Below, piece after piece: positions 36,651 to 45,482 of a stretch of DNA of 64,000 nt. Position 1 is the stretch's first letter. Every line of letters starts with the position of its first letter. The translations under genes and the position numbers were made by a program. The stretch comes from Microbacterium proteolyticum. Its GTDB lineage: Bacteria > Actinomycetota > Actinomycetes > Actinomycetales > Microbacteriaceae. The DNA lies in contig NZ_JACHXY010000002.1 in NCBI RefSeq assembly GCF_014192415.1, positions 620,001 through 684,000 of the forward strand, given 5' to 3'. The notes below the pieces were generated by a model. That model was not told the DNA's origin. It was given only the letters and a program-made list of their open reading frames with translations, and searched no databases.

Positions 36651-36670
36651 TCGCTAGCTAAACTAGCAAA
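36651..36670. promoter_or_regulatory. Palindromic CrtR operator
   Basis: GCTAG-CTAAA-CTAGC (36653-36667) is a perfect 5-bp dyad in an AT-rich island, flanked by partial symmetry. It lies between the predicted transcription start and the idi ribosome-binding site (CAGGAGG). A bound MarR dimer would block early elongation or initiation of idi and also lie upstream of crtR, giving autoregulation. Confidence 0.7.
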
Positions 36671-36681
36671 CAGGAGGCACG

Positions 36682-37233
36682 ATGAGCGAGACCGAGTATG
36701 TCGTCCTTCTGGACGACTTCGGAGGCGAGATCGGCACGGCACCCAAGGCGAGTGTGCACGATAACGAGACACCGTTGCACCTCGCATTCTCGTGTCACGT
36801 GGTCAACGGCGACGGCCAGGTGCTGGTCACCCGGCGCGCGCTGCACAAGAAGACCTGGCCGGGCGTGTGGACCAACTCGTTCTGCGGGCACCCCGCCCCC
36901 GGCGAACCCATGATCGCGGCCGTCCATCGCCGTGCCGGCTTCGAGGTCGGGCTCCACGTGCGCGATCTCGAACTCACCCTTCCGCATTTCCGCTACCGCG
37001 CCGTCGACGCGAGCGGGATCGTCGAGCACGAGATCTGCCCCGTCTACGTGGCCCGCACCGACGAGGAGCCGCAGCCCCACCCCGACGAGGTCGCCGAGTA
37101 CCGCTGGGTGGACCCCCTCGACCTCGCCGCCTCGATCGCCGCGACCCCGTGGGCGTTCAGCCCCTGGCTCGTCATGCAGGCGCAGCAGATCGACCTGTTC
37201 CAGGCCCGACCCGCCGTGAGGAGAGCATCATGA
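36682..37233 (+). CDS. idi: Isopentenyl-diphosphate delta-isomerase, type I
   Basis: The 183-residue Nudix-fold enzyme interconverts IPP and DMAPP. Catalytic Cys68 is in NSFCGHP and the Glu pair is in VEHEICPVY (Glu115/Glu117). The metal-site His residues (His26, His33) are in place. A CAGGAGG ribosome-binding site precedes the ATG. It is the first gene of the carotenoid operon, ensuring DMAPP supply for CrtE. Its stop overlaps the crtE start (ATGA). Confidence 0.96.
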   Translation: MSETEYVVLLDDFGGEIGTAPKASVHDNETPLHLAFSCHVVNGDGQVLVTRRALHKKTWPGVWTNSFCGHPAPGEPMIAAVHRRAGFEVGLHVRDLELTLPHFRYRAVDASGIVEHEICPVYVARTDEEPQPHPDEVAEYRWVDPLDLAASIAATPWAFSPWLVMQAQQIDLFQARPAVRRAS

Positions 37234-38300
37234 TCGTTGCCGTCCCCTCCGCCCCTACCGCTCGGCAAGAGATCGAAGACGCGATCGAGACGGCCCTCGA
37301 ACGCCTGGAGTACCGCGTCGTGCCGCTGGGCGACGGCGCGCGTGCCCTGGCATCCGCCATCCGCCGCGCCGCCACCGGGGGCAAGCGCTTCCGTCCGCTG
37401 CTCGTCGCCGCCGCCTACGACACCCTCGACGGTGACGCTGTGGCGCTCTCGGCGCTCTGGCAGGTCGCCGCAGCCTTCGAGCTTCTGCACACGGCGTTCG
37501 TCGTGCACGACGACGTCATCGACCACGACCTCGAGCGCCGTGGCATCCCGAACATCGGGGGCGAGTTCCGCCAACGGGGCCTGGAGAAAGGCGCCGACGA
37601 AGCCGGTGCCGCCCTGCTCGGAAACGCCGCGGGGATCCTCGCCGGTGACATGCTCCTGCACGAGGCGGGACGCCTCGTCGCCCTCGCCGATGTGCCGGCG
37701 GGCATGCGCGCCGAACTGATGCGTCTCGTCGAGGATGCGGTCATCGTCTCGGCCGCAGGCGAGCTCGCCGACGTCGAGAACGCCGTCTCCGCCGGCGACA
37801 TCGATGCGATGACCGTGCTCAAGGCCACGCGCGACAAGACCGCCGTCTACTCGTTCTCGGCGCCCCTGCAGGCGGGCGCCGTGATGGCCGGTGCGAGCGA
37901 GGCCGCGCTGCACGCGCTCGAGCGCTTCGGCGAACGCCTGGGACTCGCCTACCAGCTCATCGACGACCTCATCGGTGCCTTCGGCGCCCCCGCCGTCTCC
38001 GGCAAGGACGAGGGCTGCGACCTCCGCGAGGCGAAGAAGACGCACCTCATCTCCCTCGCCCGCGAGACCGAGAACTGGCCCGAGGTGAGCCTTGCTCTCT
38101 CGCAAGCCCACACCGGTCCCGTCGCCATCCGGGCCGCGCAAGCCGCACTCTCGGCATCCGGGGCTCGAAAGGCCCTCGAGCGCATGGTCTACGAGACGCT
38201 CGAAGAAGCCACGATGATCGTCGAGGGCGCCACGTTGCCCTCGGCGTGCAAGGCGATGCTGCTCGACCTCGTCGACACCGTGGCGGAGCGCGTTCCGTGA
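37230..38300 (+). CDS. crtE: Geranylgeranyl diphosphate synthase (polyprenyl synthetase)
   Basis: The 356-residue all-helical prenyltransferase condenses DMAPP with IPP to C20 diphosphate. The first Asp-rich motif is VVHDDVIDHD (about residues 90-100) and the second is QLIDDLIGAFG. GGKRFRPLLV carries the substrate-binding Lys and Arg residues. A GTGAGGAGAG ribosome-binding site lies inside the end of idi. Chain length C20 is inferred from the downstream phytoene synthase. Confidence 0.95.
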   Translation: MIVAVPSAPTARQEIEDAIETALERLEYRVVPLGDGARALASAIRRAATGGKRFRPLLVAAAYDTLDGDAVALSALWQVAAAFELLHTAFVVHDDVIDHDLERRGIPNIGGEFRQRGLEKGADEAGAALLGNAAGILAGDMLLHEAGRLVALADVPAGMRAELMRLVEDAVIVSAAGELADVENAVSAGDIDAMTVLKATRDKTAVYSFSAPLQAGAVMAGASEAALHALERFGERLGLAYQLIDDLIGAFGAPAVSGKDEGCDLREAKKTHLISLARETENWPEVSLALSQAHTGPVAIRAAQAALSASGARKALERMVYETLEEATMIVEGATLPSACKAMLLDLVDTVAERVP

Positions 38301-39166
38301 GAACCGCCCGCACGGGACTCGAGCTCTATTCGCAGACGGCCGACGACGCCGCGGCCGCGGTGATCAACCGCTATTCGACCTCGTTCGGCATCGCCACGCG
38401 CCTGCTGGGCGCGCGACCCCGCCCGCACGTGCGCAACGTCTACGCCCTGGTGCGTGTCGCCGACGAGATCGTCGACGGCCCCGCCCACGACGCCGGTCTC
38501 ACCCCCGAGGGCGAGCGCGCCGTCCTCGACGGCCTCGAGAACGAGGTGATGGATGCCATCGCCTGCGGATTCAGCGCCAACCTGGTCGTGCACGCGTTCG
38601 CGCGCACGGCCCGCGAGTGCGGCATCGGCGCCGACCTGATCGCCCCGTTCTTCGCGTCGATGCGCACCGACATCGACACCGCCGCCCACGACGACCTGTC
38701 GCACGACGCGTACGTCTACGGATCGGCGGAAGTCGTCGGACTGATGTGCCTGCAGGTGTTCCTCAACGCCGGGATGTCGGCGCCCGCCCGCCCGGCGGCC
38801 GACCTCGTCGACGGCGCCCGGCGCCTGGGCGCAGCTTTCCAGGACGTCAACTTCCTGCGCGACCTCGCCGACGACGCCGACCGCCTCGGCCGTGACTACC
38901 TCGACGGCGCGGCCGACGACGAGCGGCGCACCGCCGTGCTCGACCGGATCGACGCCGACCTCGCCGCCGCGGCATCCGTCATCCCGCACCTCCCGCCCGA
39001 CTGTCGAGCCGCCGTCACCACGGCGCACGATCTCTTCGCGGAGCTGTCGCGTCGCTTGCGATCCTCACCCGCCGGCGCTCCCCGCGTCCGCGTCCCCGAC
39101 GGTGTCAAAGCCACCCTCGCCGCCCGCGCCCTCCTGGGGCGTCCTCCGAAAGGTTCCCGCTCATGA
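38297..39166 (+). CDS. crtB: Phytoene synthase
   Basis: The 289-residue squalene/phytoene-synthase-fold enzyme joins two geranylgeranyl diphosphates head to head. The two Asp motifs are readable: VRVADEIVDG and DVNFLRDLADDADRLGR. YSTSFGIATRLL is the usual opening. The GTG start overlaps the crtE stop and the gene's own stop overlaps crtI. Confidence 0.95.
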   Translation: MRTARTGLELYSQTADDAAAAVINRYSTSFGIATRLLGARPRPHVRNVYALVRVADEIVDGPAHDAGLTPEGERAVLDGLENEVMDAIACGFSANLVVHAFARTARECGIGADLIAPFFASMRTDIDTAAHDDLSHDAYVYGSAEVVGLMCLQVFLNAGMSAPARPAADLVDGARRLGAAFQDVNFLRDLADDADRLGRDYLDGAADDERRTAVLDRIDADLAAAASVIPHLPPDCRAAVTTAHDLFAELSRRLRSSPAGAPRVRVPDGVKATLAARALLGRPPKGSRS

Positions 39167-40719
39167 GCGCCCAGCGCATCGTCGTCGTCGGAGGCGGAAT
39201 CGCCGGACTCGGCACGGCAGCCCTCCTCGCGGACCGCGGGCACGACGTACAGCTCTTCGAGGCCCGCGACGACCTGGGTGGTCGCGCCGGATCATGGGCG
39301 AGCGACGGGTTCCGCTTCGACACGGGCCCCAGCTGGTACCTCATGCCCGAGGTGTTCGACCACTTCTTCCAGCTGCTCGGCACGAGCGCCGCGGAACAGC
39401 TCGACCTGGTGCGCCTCGACCCGGCGTACCGCGTCTACGGCCCTCCCGGAAAGGGCGAGCCGATCGACATCGTGTCGGGACGTGAGGCCGTGCGCGCCCT
39501 GTTCGAGGAGCACGAGCCCGGCTCCGGCGACAACATCGACGCCTACCTCGACTCCGCGAAAGACGCGTACGAGCTCTCGACGTCGAAGTTCCTCTACGAC
39601 CCGTACTCGTCGACCAAAGGCCTGCGCGATCCGGCGCTCGTGAAGCGCCTGCCCACGCTGATCCCGTTGCTCACGCGCACGCTGTGGAGCCGCGTCACCA
39701 CCGACTTCAAGAACAAGCGCCTGCAGCAGATCCTCGCCTACCCGGCGGTGTTCCTCGGCGGCTCCCCCTTCGAGGTGCCGAGCCTGTACCACCTCATGAG
39801 CCACCTCGACCTGGGTGACGGCGTGCTCTACCCCAAGGGCGGGATGACGGAGATCATCGCGGCGATCGAGAAGCTCGCGCGCGAGCGCGGTGTGCGCATC
39901 GAGACCTCGACCCCGGTGGATGCCATCATCACCGAGTCGGGCATCGCCCGCGGCGTGCGTCTGGCCGACGGACGCGTCATCTCGGCGGATGCCGTGGTCT
40001 CGGGCGCCGACCTCCACCACACCGAGAACGACCTGCTCGAGAAGAAGGACCGCCAGTACCCCGAGAAGTGGTGGAAGGACAAGGTCCCCAGCCCCGGCGC
40101 GCTGCTGCTCCTGCTCGGTGTCGAGGGAGAACTGCCGCAGCTCACCCACCACACGCTGCTGTTCACCGACGACTGGCACACCAACTTCGACGCGATCTTC
40201 GGGGAGAACAAGAAGATCCCCGACCCCGCGTCGATCTACATCTGCCGCCCGAGTGCGACCGATGACTCCGTGGCCCCCGCGGGACACGAGAACCTCTTCG
40301 TGCTGGTCCCCGTGCCGGCCGACCCCGAGAGCGGACGCGGCGGCGTCTCCGGCGCGGGGGACGAGCGCATCGAGAAGGCCGCGGACCGAGTGATCGCCCA
40401 GATCGCCGAGTGGACCGGCATCCCGGATCTCGCCGACCGCGTCGTCGTGCGCCGCACCATCGCCCCCGAGGACTTCGCGAACGACCTGCACGCTTGGCAC
40501 GGCAATTCGCTCGGGCTCGCGCACACCCTGGCCCAGAGCGCGATCTTCCGGCCCAAGAACCGCTCGCGCAGGGTGAAGAACCTGTACTACGCGGGGACGT
40601 CGGTGCTCCCGGGCATCGGCCTGCCGATGTGCCTCATCTCGGCCGAGCTCGTCGTCAAGCGCATGACGGGCGACACCTCCCCCGGCCCCCTCGCAGAGCC
40701 TGCACGCGCGGCGGTCTGA
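39163..40719 (+). CDS. crtI: Phytoene desaturase (lycopene-forming)
   Basis: The 518-residue FAD enzyme starts with IVVVGGGIAGLGTAALLAD and LFEARDDLGGRAGSW (dinucleotide-binding fold plus the Gly-rich GGR motif). It ends with LYYAGTSVLPGIGLPMCL, the C-terminal CrtI signature. It should take phytoene to lycopene in four desaturation steps at the membrane. The length is standard. It is in the middle of the operon. Confidence 0.96.
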   Translation: MSAQRIVVVGGGIAGLGTAALLADRGHDVQLFEARDDLGGRAGSWASDGFRFDTGPSWYLMPEVFDHFFQLLGTSAAEQLDLVRLDPAYRVYGPPGKGEPIDIVSGREAVRALFEEHEPGSGDNIDAYLDSAKDAYELSTSKFLYDPYSSTKGLRDPALVKRLPTLIPLLTRTLWSRVTTDFKNKRLQQILAYPAVFLGGSPFEVPSLYHLMSHLDLGDGVLYPKGGMTEIIAAIEKLARERGVRIETSTPVDAIITESGIARGVRLADGRVISADAVVSGADLHHTENDLLEKKDRQYPEKWWKDKVPSPGALLLLLGVEGELPQLTHHTLLFTDDWHTNFDAIFGENKKIPDPASIYICRPSATDDSVAPAGHENLFVLVPVPADPESGRGGVSGAGDERIEKAADRVIAQIAEWTGIPDLADRVVVRRTIAPEDFANDLHAWHGNSLGLAHTLAQSAIFRPKNRSRRVKNLYYAGTSVLPGIGLPMCLISAELVVKRMTGDTSPGPLAEPARAAV

Positions 40720-40720
40720 G

Positions 40721-41062
40721 GTGCCCGGGATCTACCTGGGCGCGATCCTGTTCTCCCTGGCGGGCATGATCGCGATCGATGTGAAGTACTCGCTGGCGCT
40801 GCGCGTGGCCCCGCTGCGCACGACCCTGACGGTGCTCATCGCGACGGCGTTCTTCCTCGTGTGGGATGCCGTGGGCATCCTGACGGGGGTGTTCGTGAAG
40901 GGCGAGAGTCCGCTGTTCGTGGGGGTCGAGCTCGCTCCGCACCTGCCGCTCGAAGAGGTCTTCTTCCTGCTGTTCCTGAGTTACCTGTCGCTCGTGTTGT
41001 TCGCGGTCTTCGAACGACGGGCACGCGCGCGGGTTCGCGCCGGCATCCGGGGGCGCGCGTGA
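40721..41062 (+). CDS. crtYe: Lycopene cyclase, small membrane subunit (CrtYe/CrtYc-type)
   Basis: The 113-residue protein has three hydrophobic helices and the conserved LPLEEVFFLLFLSYL motif of heterodimeric C50/CrtYcYd-type lycopene cyclases. It pairs with the next gene, whose start overlaps its stop (GTGA). Whether epsilon- (decaprenoxanthin) or gamma-type (sarcinaxanthin) rings are made cannot be told from sequence alone. The start is GTG, one base after the crtI stop. Confidence 0.9.
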   Translation: MPGIYLGAILFSLAGMIAIDVKYSLALRVAPLRTTLTVLIATAFFLVWDAVGILTGVFVKGESPLFVGVELAPHLPLEEVFFLLFLSYLSLVLFAVFERRARARVRAGIRGRA

Positions 41063-41376
41063 CGTACCCGCTGATCGTCCTGCCGTTCGTGGTCGTGACG
41101 GTGCTGGTGACCCTCGCGACGCGTAAGCGCCCCCGGTTCCGCGAGCGCATGGCATCCTCGGGTCTTCTCGCCCTCGTGTTGGTCGGACTCACCCTGGTGT
41201 TCGACAACCTCATGATCGCGGTCGACCTCTTCACCTACCCCGCCGAGCACCTCAGCGGGCTGCGCCTCGGACTCGCCCCGATCGAGGACTTCGCCTACCC
41301 GCTGTGTGCCGCGTTCCTCGTGCCGGCGGTGTTCACGCTGCTCTCCCCCCACACGTCCCCGAAGGATGCCGCATGA
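41059..41376 (+). CDS. crtYf: Lycopene cyclase, second small membrane subunit (CrtYf/CrtYd-type)
   Basis: The 105-residue protein has three helices, with FDNLMIAVDLFTYP and GLAPIEDFAYPLCAAFLVP, the latter carrying the PxEDxxY motif of this cyclase family. It forms the cyclase with the preceding subunit, acting on lycopene that has been elongated by CrtEb. The gene order E-B-I-Ye-Yf-Eb is as known in corynebacteria and Microbacteriaceae. Confidence 0.9.
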   Translation: MTYPLIVLPFVVVTVLVTLATRKRPRFRERMASSGLLALVLVGLTLVFDNLMIAVDLFTYPAEHLSGLRLGLAPIEDFAYPLCAAFLVPAVFTLLSPHTSPKDAA

Positions 41377-42263
41377 CTCTGCCCGCGCTGACACCGGCTC
41401 GCATCGTCCGCGAGCTGTTCGTGTCGTCTCGTCCGGTGAGCTGGATCAACACGGCCTTCCCGTTCGCCGCCGCCTACTTGCTCACGACCCGCCAGATCGA
41501 CGCGCCGCTGATCGTCGGCATCATCTTCTTCCTCGTGCCGTACAACCTCGCCATGTACGGCGTGAACGATGTGTTCGACTACGAGTCCGACCTGCGCAAC
41601 CCTCGCAAGGGCGGCACGCACGGCGCGGTGCTCGCGAAGCGGATGCACCCGATCACGCTCTGGGCCTCGGCCCTGTCGTGCCTGCCGTTCGTGGTGTACC
41701 TCGTCGTCATCGGTTCGCCGCTGTCGTGGCTCGTGCTGGCGCTCAGTCTCTTCTTCGTCGTGTTCTACTCCGCTCCCCCGCTGCGTCTGAAGGAACGGCC
41801 GTTCCTCGACTCGATGACCAGCAGCATCCACTTCTTCTCGCCCGCCGTGTACGGCTTCGTGCTCGCGGGGGCCGTCTGGACGCCGCAGTTGGTGTTCGTG
41901 TTCGTCGCGTTCGCGCTGTGGGGCGTCGCGTCGCACGCCTTCGGTGCCGTGCAGGACGTCGAGGCCGACCGTGCCGCCGACATCTCGTCGATCGCGACCG
42001 CCCGCGGAGCACGGTGGACCGTGCGCTTCGCCCTGGCCGCCTACGCGTCGGCCGGGGTGGCCATGCTCTTCACCGCCTGGCCGGGGCCGTTGGCGGCCGT
42101 GCTCGTGATCCCGTACCTCGTCGTCTGCTGGCCGTATCGCAACGTGACGGATGCCGAGAGCGACCGCGCCACCGCCGGGTGGAACCGCTTCCTCTGGCTC
42201 AACCAGATCGCCGGCTTCGGCACGACGATGCTGCTGATCTGGTGGTGGTTCCTCAGCGCATAG
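41373..42263 (+). CDS. crtEb: Lycopene elongase (UbiA-family prenyltransferase)
   Basis: The 296-residue membrane protein has eight to nine helices and the Asp-rich prenyl-diphosphate motif NDVFDYESD (near residue 66) plus a second, DVEADRAADI. It adds two C5 units to lycopene to give C50 flavuxanthin-type products. It is the last gene of the operon, overlapping crtYf by ATGA. With the cyclases it predicts a cyclic C50 pigment, so the organism is probably yellow to orange. Confidence 0.93.
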   Translation: MTLPALTPARIVRELFVSSRPVSWINTAFPFAAAYLLTTRQIDAPLIVGIIFFLVPYNLAMYGVNDVFDYESDLRNPRKGGTHGAVLAKRMHPITLWASALSCLPFVVYLVVIGSPLSWLVLALSLFFVVFYSAPPLRLKERPFLDSMTSSIHFFSPAVYGFVLAGAVWTPQLVFVFVAFALWGVASHAFGAVQDVEADRAADISSIATARGARWTVRFALAAYASAGVAMLFTAWPGPLAAVLVIPYLVVCWPYRNVTDAESDRATAGWNRFLWLNQIAGFGTTMLLIWWWFLSA

Positions 42264-42340
42264 CGCTCCTGCGTCCGGCGCAAGCGGTCGCTGCGGCCGC
42301 ACCACACGTCGCCGGACCCCCCGCGTCGGGCGCCCCCGCT

Positions 42341-42405
42341 GTCTTGAGTGTCCAAGACTCGCCGTCGAGGAACGCGGCGACCGGCGTGTCCTGGACACTC
42401 GACGG
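42341..42405. repeat. Compound inverted-repeat element in the crtEb-UPF0182 gap
   Basis: GAGTGTCCA (42346-42354) pairs with TGGACACTC (42392-42400), and CCGTCGAG (42362-42369) with CTCGACGG (42398-42405). Each outer arm is itself palindromic: GTCTTG-AGTGTC-CAAGAC (42341-42358) and GTGTCC-T-GGACAC (42386-42398). It is separate from the terminator that follows and looks like an intergenic repeat element. Confidence 0.65.
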
Positions 42406-42440
42406 GTCCTCGGCCGGGAGGAGGGCGCGCCGGGGGTACG

Positions 42441-42480
42441 ACGACGCCGGCGCCCCGCGGATGCGGAGCGCCGGCGTCGT
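42441..42480. terminator. Bidirectional terminator between crtEb and the UPF0182 gene
   Basis: A perfect 13-bp stem (42441-42453 with 42468-42480) encloses a 14-nt loop that can form a further 4-bp stem (CCGC/GCGG). It sits between convergent genes, 11 bp from the UPF0182 stop. Confidence 0.75.
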
Positions 42481-42490
42481 GGTGAGGTGA

Positions 42491-45439
42491 TCAGCCCGCG
42501 GGCGTGGCCTCGGGGGTCGGGGTCGGGGTGGACCCGCCACCCTGGCCCTCCGCCTCGAGGGCGAGCAGGCGCTGCACCGCCGCCGTGAGGCGAGCGTCCT
42601 GCGTGGCGAACGCCGCCAGGTCTCCGCTGGTCAGAGCTGCCTGTCGAGCGGTGAGCGCGTCGCCCGCTTCCTGCAGCGCTGCGGCGTAGTCGCCGGCCGG
42701 GACGGTGGCACCGCCGCCGGTACCACCGGTGTCGCCGCCCTGGCCCTGATCGACCGGGGTGACGGCCTCGTCGCCTGTGTTGGCACCGGAATCGCCGCCG
42801 AACAGGGTGTCGAGGGCCTCGCTCAGCGTGTTCTCGAACGCGATCTCGTTGCCGAACGCCACCAGCACGCGCCGCAACTGCGGCAACTGCGTGTCACCGG
42901 ACGACTGCACGAACACCGGCTGCACGTAGAGCAGACCACCGCCGACGGGGAGGGTCAGAAGGTTGCCGTTCAGCACCTCCGACTGTCCCTGCTGCAGGAT
43001 GTTGATCTGCGACGAGACCGCGGTATCGGAGTCGAAGGTGTTCTGCACCTGACCGGGTCCGGGCACCGTGGTGGCCGCGTCGATCACCAGCATCCTGAGG
43101 CGGCCGTAGTCGTCGCGTTTGGAGCCCGCCTCGTCTCCGGCGTTGGAATCCACCGCGAGATAGCCCGTCAGCACGTTTCGCGCCTGTCCACCCTGGGATG
43201 CCGGGATGAAGCTCGTGAACATCGAGTACGACGGGTCGTCCTGGCTCGGCATCTTCATCGTCAGGTAGTACGGCGGCTGGAAGGTCGCCGGGTCCTGCGG
43301 GTCGTTCGGGGTCGTCCAGCGGTTGTCCTGACGGTAGAACGACACCGCGTCGTCGACGTGGTACACGCCGAGCATGGAACGCTGCACCTTCATGAGATCG
43401 GTCGGGTACCGGACGTGGCTCATGAGATCGGCCGACATGGCGCTCCAGGGCTGGAGCGAGCTCGGGTAGATGTTCTGCCACGCCTTCAGCAGCGGATCCT
43501 CGTCGTCCCACGCGTACAGGTCGACCGAGCCGTCGTACGCGTCGACGGTGGCCTTGACCGAGTTGCGGATGTAGTTGATGTCATCCAGAGCGTAGGTCGG
43601 GGCGGGGTTGTTCGAGTCGGCGATCGCGCGGGAGAGCGAGACACCGGTCGAGTACGGGTAGTTCGCACTCGTGGTGTACCCGTCGATGACCCACTTGATG
43701 CGACCGTCGACGACCGTCGGGTAGGGGTCGCTGTCGAGCGTGAGGTACGGCGCCGCCTTCTGCACGCGCGACTTGGGGTCGCGGTCGTACAGGATCTGGG
43801 ATGCCTCGTTGACGCTGTCCGAGAAGAGGATCTGCTCGGACTGGAACTTCAGCGCGTAGATGAGGCGGTTGAAGACGTTGCCCACGCTCGGTCCGCCGTC
43901 GCCGTCGAACGTGGTGCGGGTCTCGGTGCCGCCGTCCGCGCCCAGCGGGTAGTCGAGCTCGATCGGATCCGTGCCTTCGGGCGCGCCGACGATCGAGTAC
44001 GTCGGCGACTGCTCGCCGAAGTAGACGCGCGGCTGGTACTGCAGGTCGGTGAGGAAGCCCGTACCGGGGATGGCCTGCTCGAGGAACACCGGGTCGCCGT
44101 CGGCGGTGCGCTCGTTACCGGCGGCCGCCACCATGCCGTAGCCGTGGGTGTACACGAGGGTGGTGTTCTGCCACGAGGCGGCGTCGCCGAGCTGGCCGAT
44201 GTTCAGCTCGCGCAGCGACACCACGGTGTCCTGGGTCTGCCCGTTGATCGTGTAGCGGTCGACGTCGAGAGGGTTCGTGAACTGGTAGTACGCGCGGTAC
44301 TGCTCGAGCTGACGCACGGTCGGCCCGATGATCGCGGGGTCCATGATGCGCAGCTGCGCGGTGGACTCGGCGTCGTTGCGCAGCTGTCCGGCCTCGGCTT
44401 CGGTCGTGGCCTGGAAGTTCTCCTTCTCGACGTTGTCGATGCCGTAGGCGGCCTTCGTGCCGTCGAGGTTGCGCTGGTAGTACTGGCTCTCGAGGGTGAG
44501 CTCGTTCGGGCGCACCTGGAAAGTGGTGACCGCCCACGGAATGGCCGCGCCCACGACGACGGCCGAGACGACGAGCAGCGCCGTACCGATGAGGGGGTAG
44601 CGCCACCGGCCGAGGAACGCCGTGACGAAGAACGCCAGGGCGACGATGACGGCGGCGATCGCCAGGATCGTCTGACCGGGGATGACGGCGTTCGCCCCCA
44701 CGTAGCCGGGGCCCGTGATGCGCTCCGACGGCTCCACGAGAGTGCGGAAGCGGTCGAGCCACAGGCTCGCACCCTGCAGCAGCAGGTAGAGACCGGCGAG
44801 GATGGCGAGCTGGATGCGCGCGGCCTTGGAGATGCGCAGCTCGCGCTGGCCGACACGCACGGAGCCGTACAGGTACGACACGACGCCCGTCAGCAGCAGG
44901 CACACCAGCACCACGGCCGAGGCGAACCCGAGGGCGGCGGCGTAGAACGGCATCGCGAACAGGTAGAAGCCGGTGTCGAGGCCGAACTGCGGGTCGGTGA
45001 CGGAGGTCGCCACGCCGTTGATCCACAGCCAGGTGGTCTCCCACTGCGCGGATGCGGCGAAGCCGGCGAAGAAGCCGAAGAAGATCGGGATGCCCCACAT
45101 GGCGAGGCGGCGGAGCGGCTCCACGACCTCCTGGTAGCGATCGAGCTGCGAGTTCAGGCGCGCGTACACCGGGCGCAGGCGGTAAGCGAGTTGGATGACG
45201 CCCCACACCGGCACCGCCATGGCCAGGAAGCCGACGACGAACATCACGCTGCGACCGATCCACTGCGTGGTGAGCACGCCCGTGAAGCCCAGCTGTGCGA
45301 ACCACAGCCAGTCGGAATACAGGTTGGCGAAGACGAAGAACGCCACGACGAGCGCTGCGATCACCGCCAGGGTGATGGAGACGATCCGTCGGGAGCGGTT
45401 GGGGGGCGTGGCCTGGTTCGGCGCTGAGGTCGTGGTCAC
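42491..45439 (-). CDS. UPF0182 family large membrane protein
   Basis: The 982-residue protein has about seven membrane helices in its first ~330 residues (for example ITLAVIAALVVAFFVFANL) and a large outer domain with YTHGYGMVAAAGNERT, LDYPLGADGG and PYLTLDSDPYPTVVDGRIKW, all landmarks of UPF0182. The C-terminal ~60 residues are Gly/Thr/Pro-rich and acidic. The function is unknown; it is universal in actinobacteria. It lies next to a PDZ-Lon protease gene as in mycobacteria. GTG at 45439 is the start; see the -10 box upstream. Confidence 0.94.
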   Translation of the reverse strand: MTTTSAPNQATPPNRSRRIVSITLAVIAALVVAFFVFANLYSDWLWFAQLGFTGVLTTQWIGRSVMFVVGFLAMAVPVWGVIQLAYRLRPVYARLNSQLDRYQEVVEPLRRLAMWGIPIFFGFFAGFAASAQWETTWLWINGVATSVTDPQFGLDTGFYLFAMPFYAAALGFASAVVLVCLLLTGVVSYLYGSVRVGQRELRISKAARIQLAILAGLYLLLQGASLWLDRFRTLVEPSERITGPGYVGANAVIPGQTILAIAAVIVALAFFVTAFLGRWRYPLIGTALLVVSAVVVGAAIPWAVTTFQVRPNELTLESQYYQRNLDGTKAAYGIDNVEKENFQATTEAEAGQLRNDAESTAQLRIMDPAIIGPTVRQLEQYRAYYQFTNPLDVDRYTINGQTQDTVVSLRELNIGQLGDAASWQNTTLVYTHGYGMVAAAGNERTADGDPVFLEQAIPGTGFLTDLQYQPRVYFGEQSPTYSIVGAPEGTDPIELDYPLGADGGTETRTTFDGDGGPSVGNVFNRLIYALKFQSEQILFSDSVNEASQILYDRDPKSRVQKAAPYLTLDSDPYPTVVDGRIKWVIDGYTTSANYPYSTGVSLSRAIADSNNPAPTYALDDINYIRNSVKATVDAYDGSVDLYAWDDEDPLLKAWQNIYPSSLQPWSAMSADLMSHVRYPTDLMKVQRSMLGVYHVDDAVSFYRQDNRWTTPNDPQDPATFQPPYYLTMKMPSQDDPSYSMFTSFIPASQGGQARNVLTGYLAVDSNAGDEAGSKRDDYGRLRMLVIDAATTVPGPGQVQNTFDSDTAVSSQINILQQGQSEVLNGNLLTLPVGGGLLYVQPVFVQSSGDTQLPQLRRVLVAFGNEIAFENTLSEALDTLFGGDSGANTGDEAVTPVDQGQGGDTGGTGGGATVPAGDYAAALQEAGDALTARQAALTSGDLAAFATQDARLTAAVQRLLALEAEGQGGGSTPTPTPEATPAG

Positions 45440-45445
45440 CCCCTC

Positions 45446-45451
45446 ATCCTA
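45446..45451 (-). promoter_or_regulatory. Predicted -10 box (TAGGAT) of the UPF0182 gene
   Basis: On the minus strand TAGGAT is followed by GAGGGG and then GTG. The 6-nt gap places the transcript start at the start codon, although GAGGGG could also read as a ribosome-binding site of a longer transcript. Confidence 0.45.
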
Positions 45452-45482
45452 GGCGTGGCCTTCTCGGGGTAAGCCGTGAATG

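Noticed and set aside
43358..45427. 689-codon open frame opposite the UPF0182 gene
   Set aside because: Antisense shadow; Val/Arg/Gly-rich composition with no domain, and the minus-strand gene is a clear family member.
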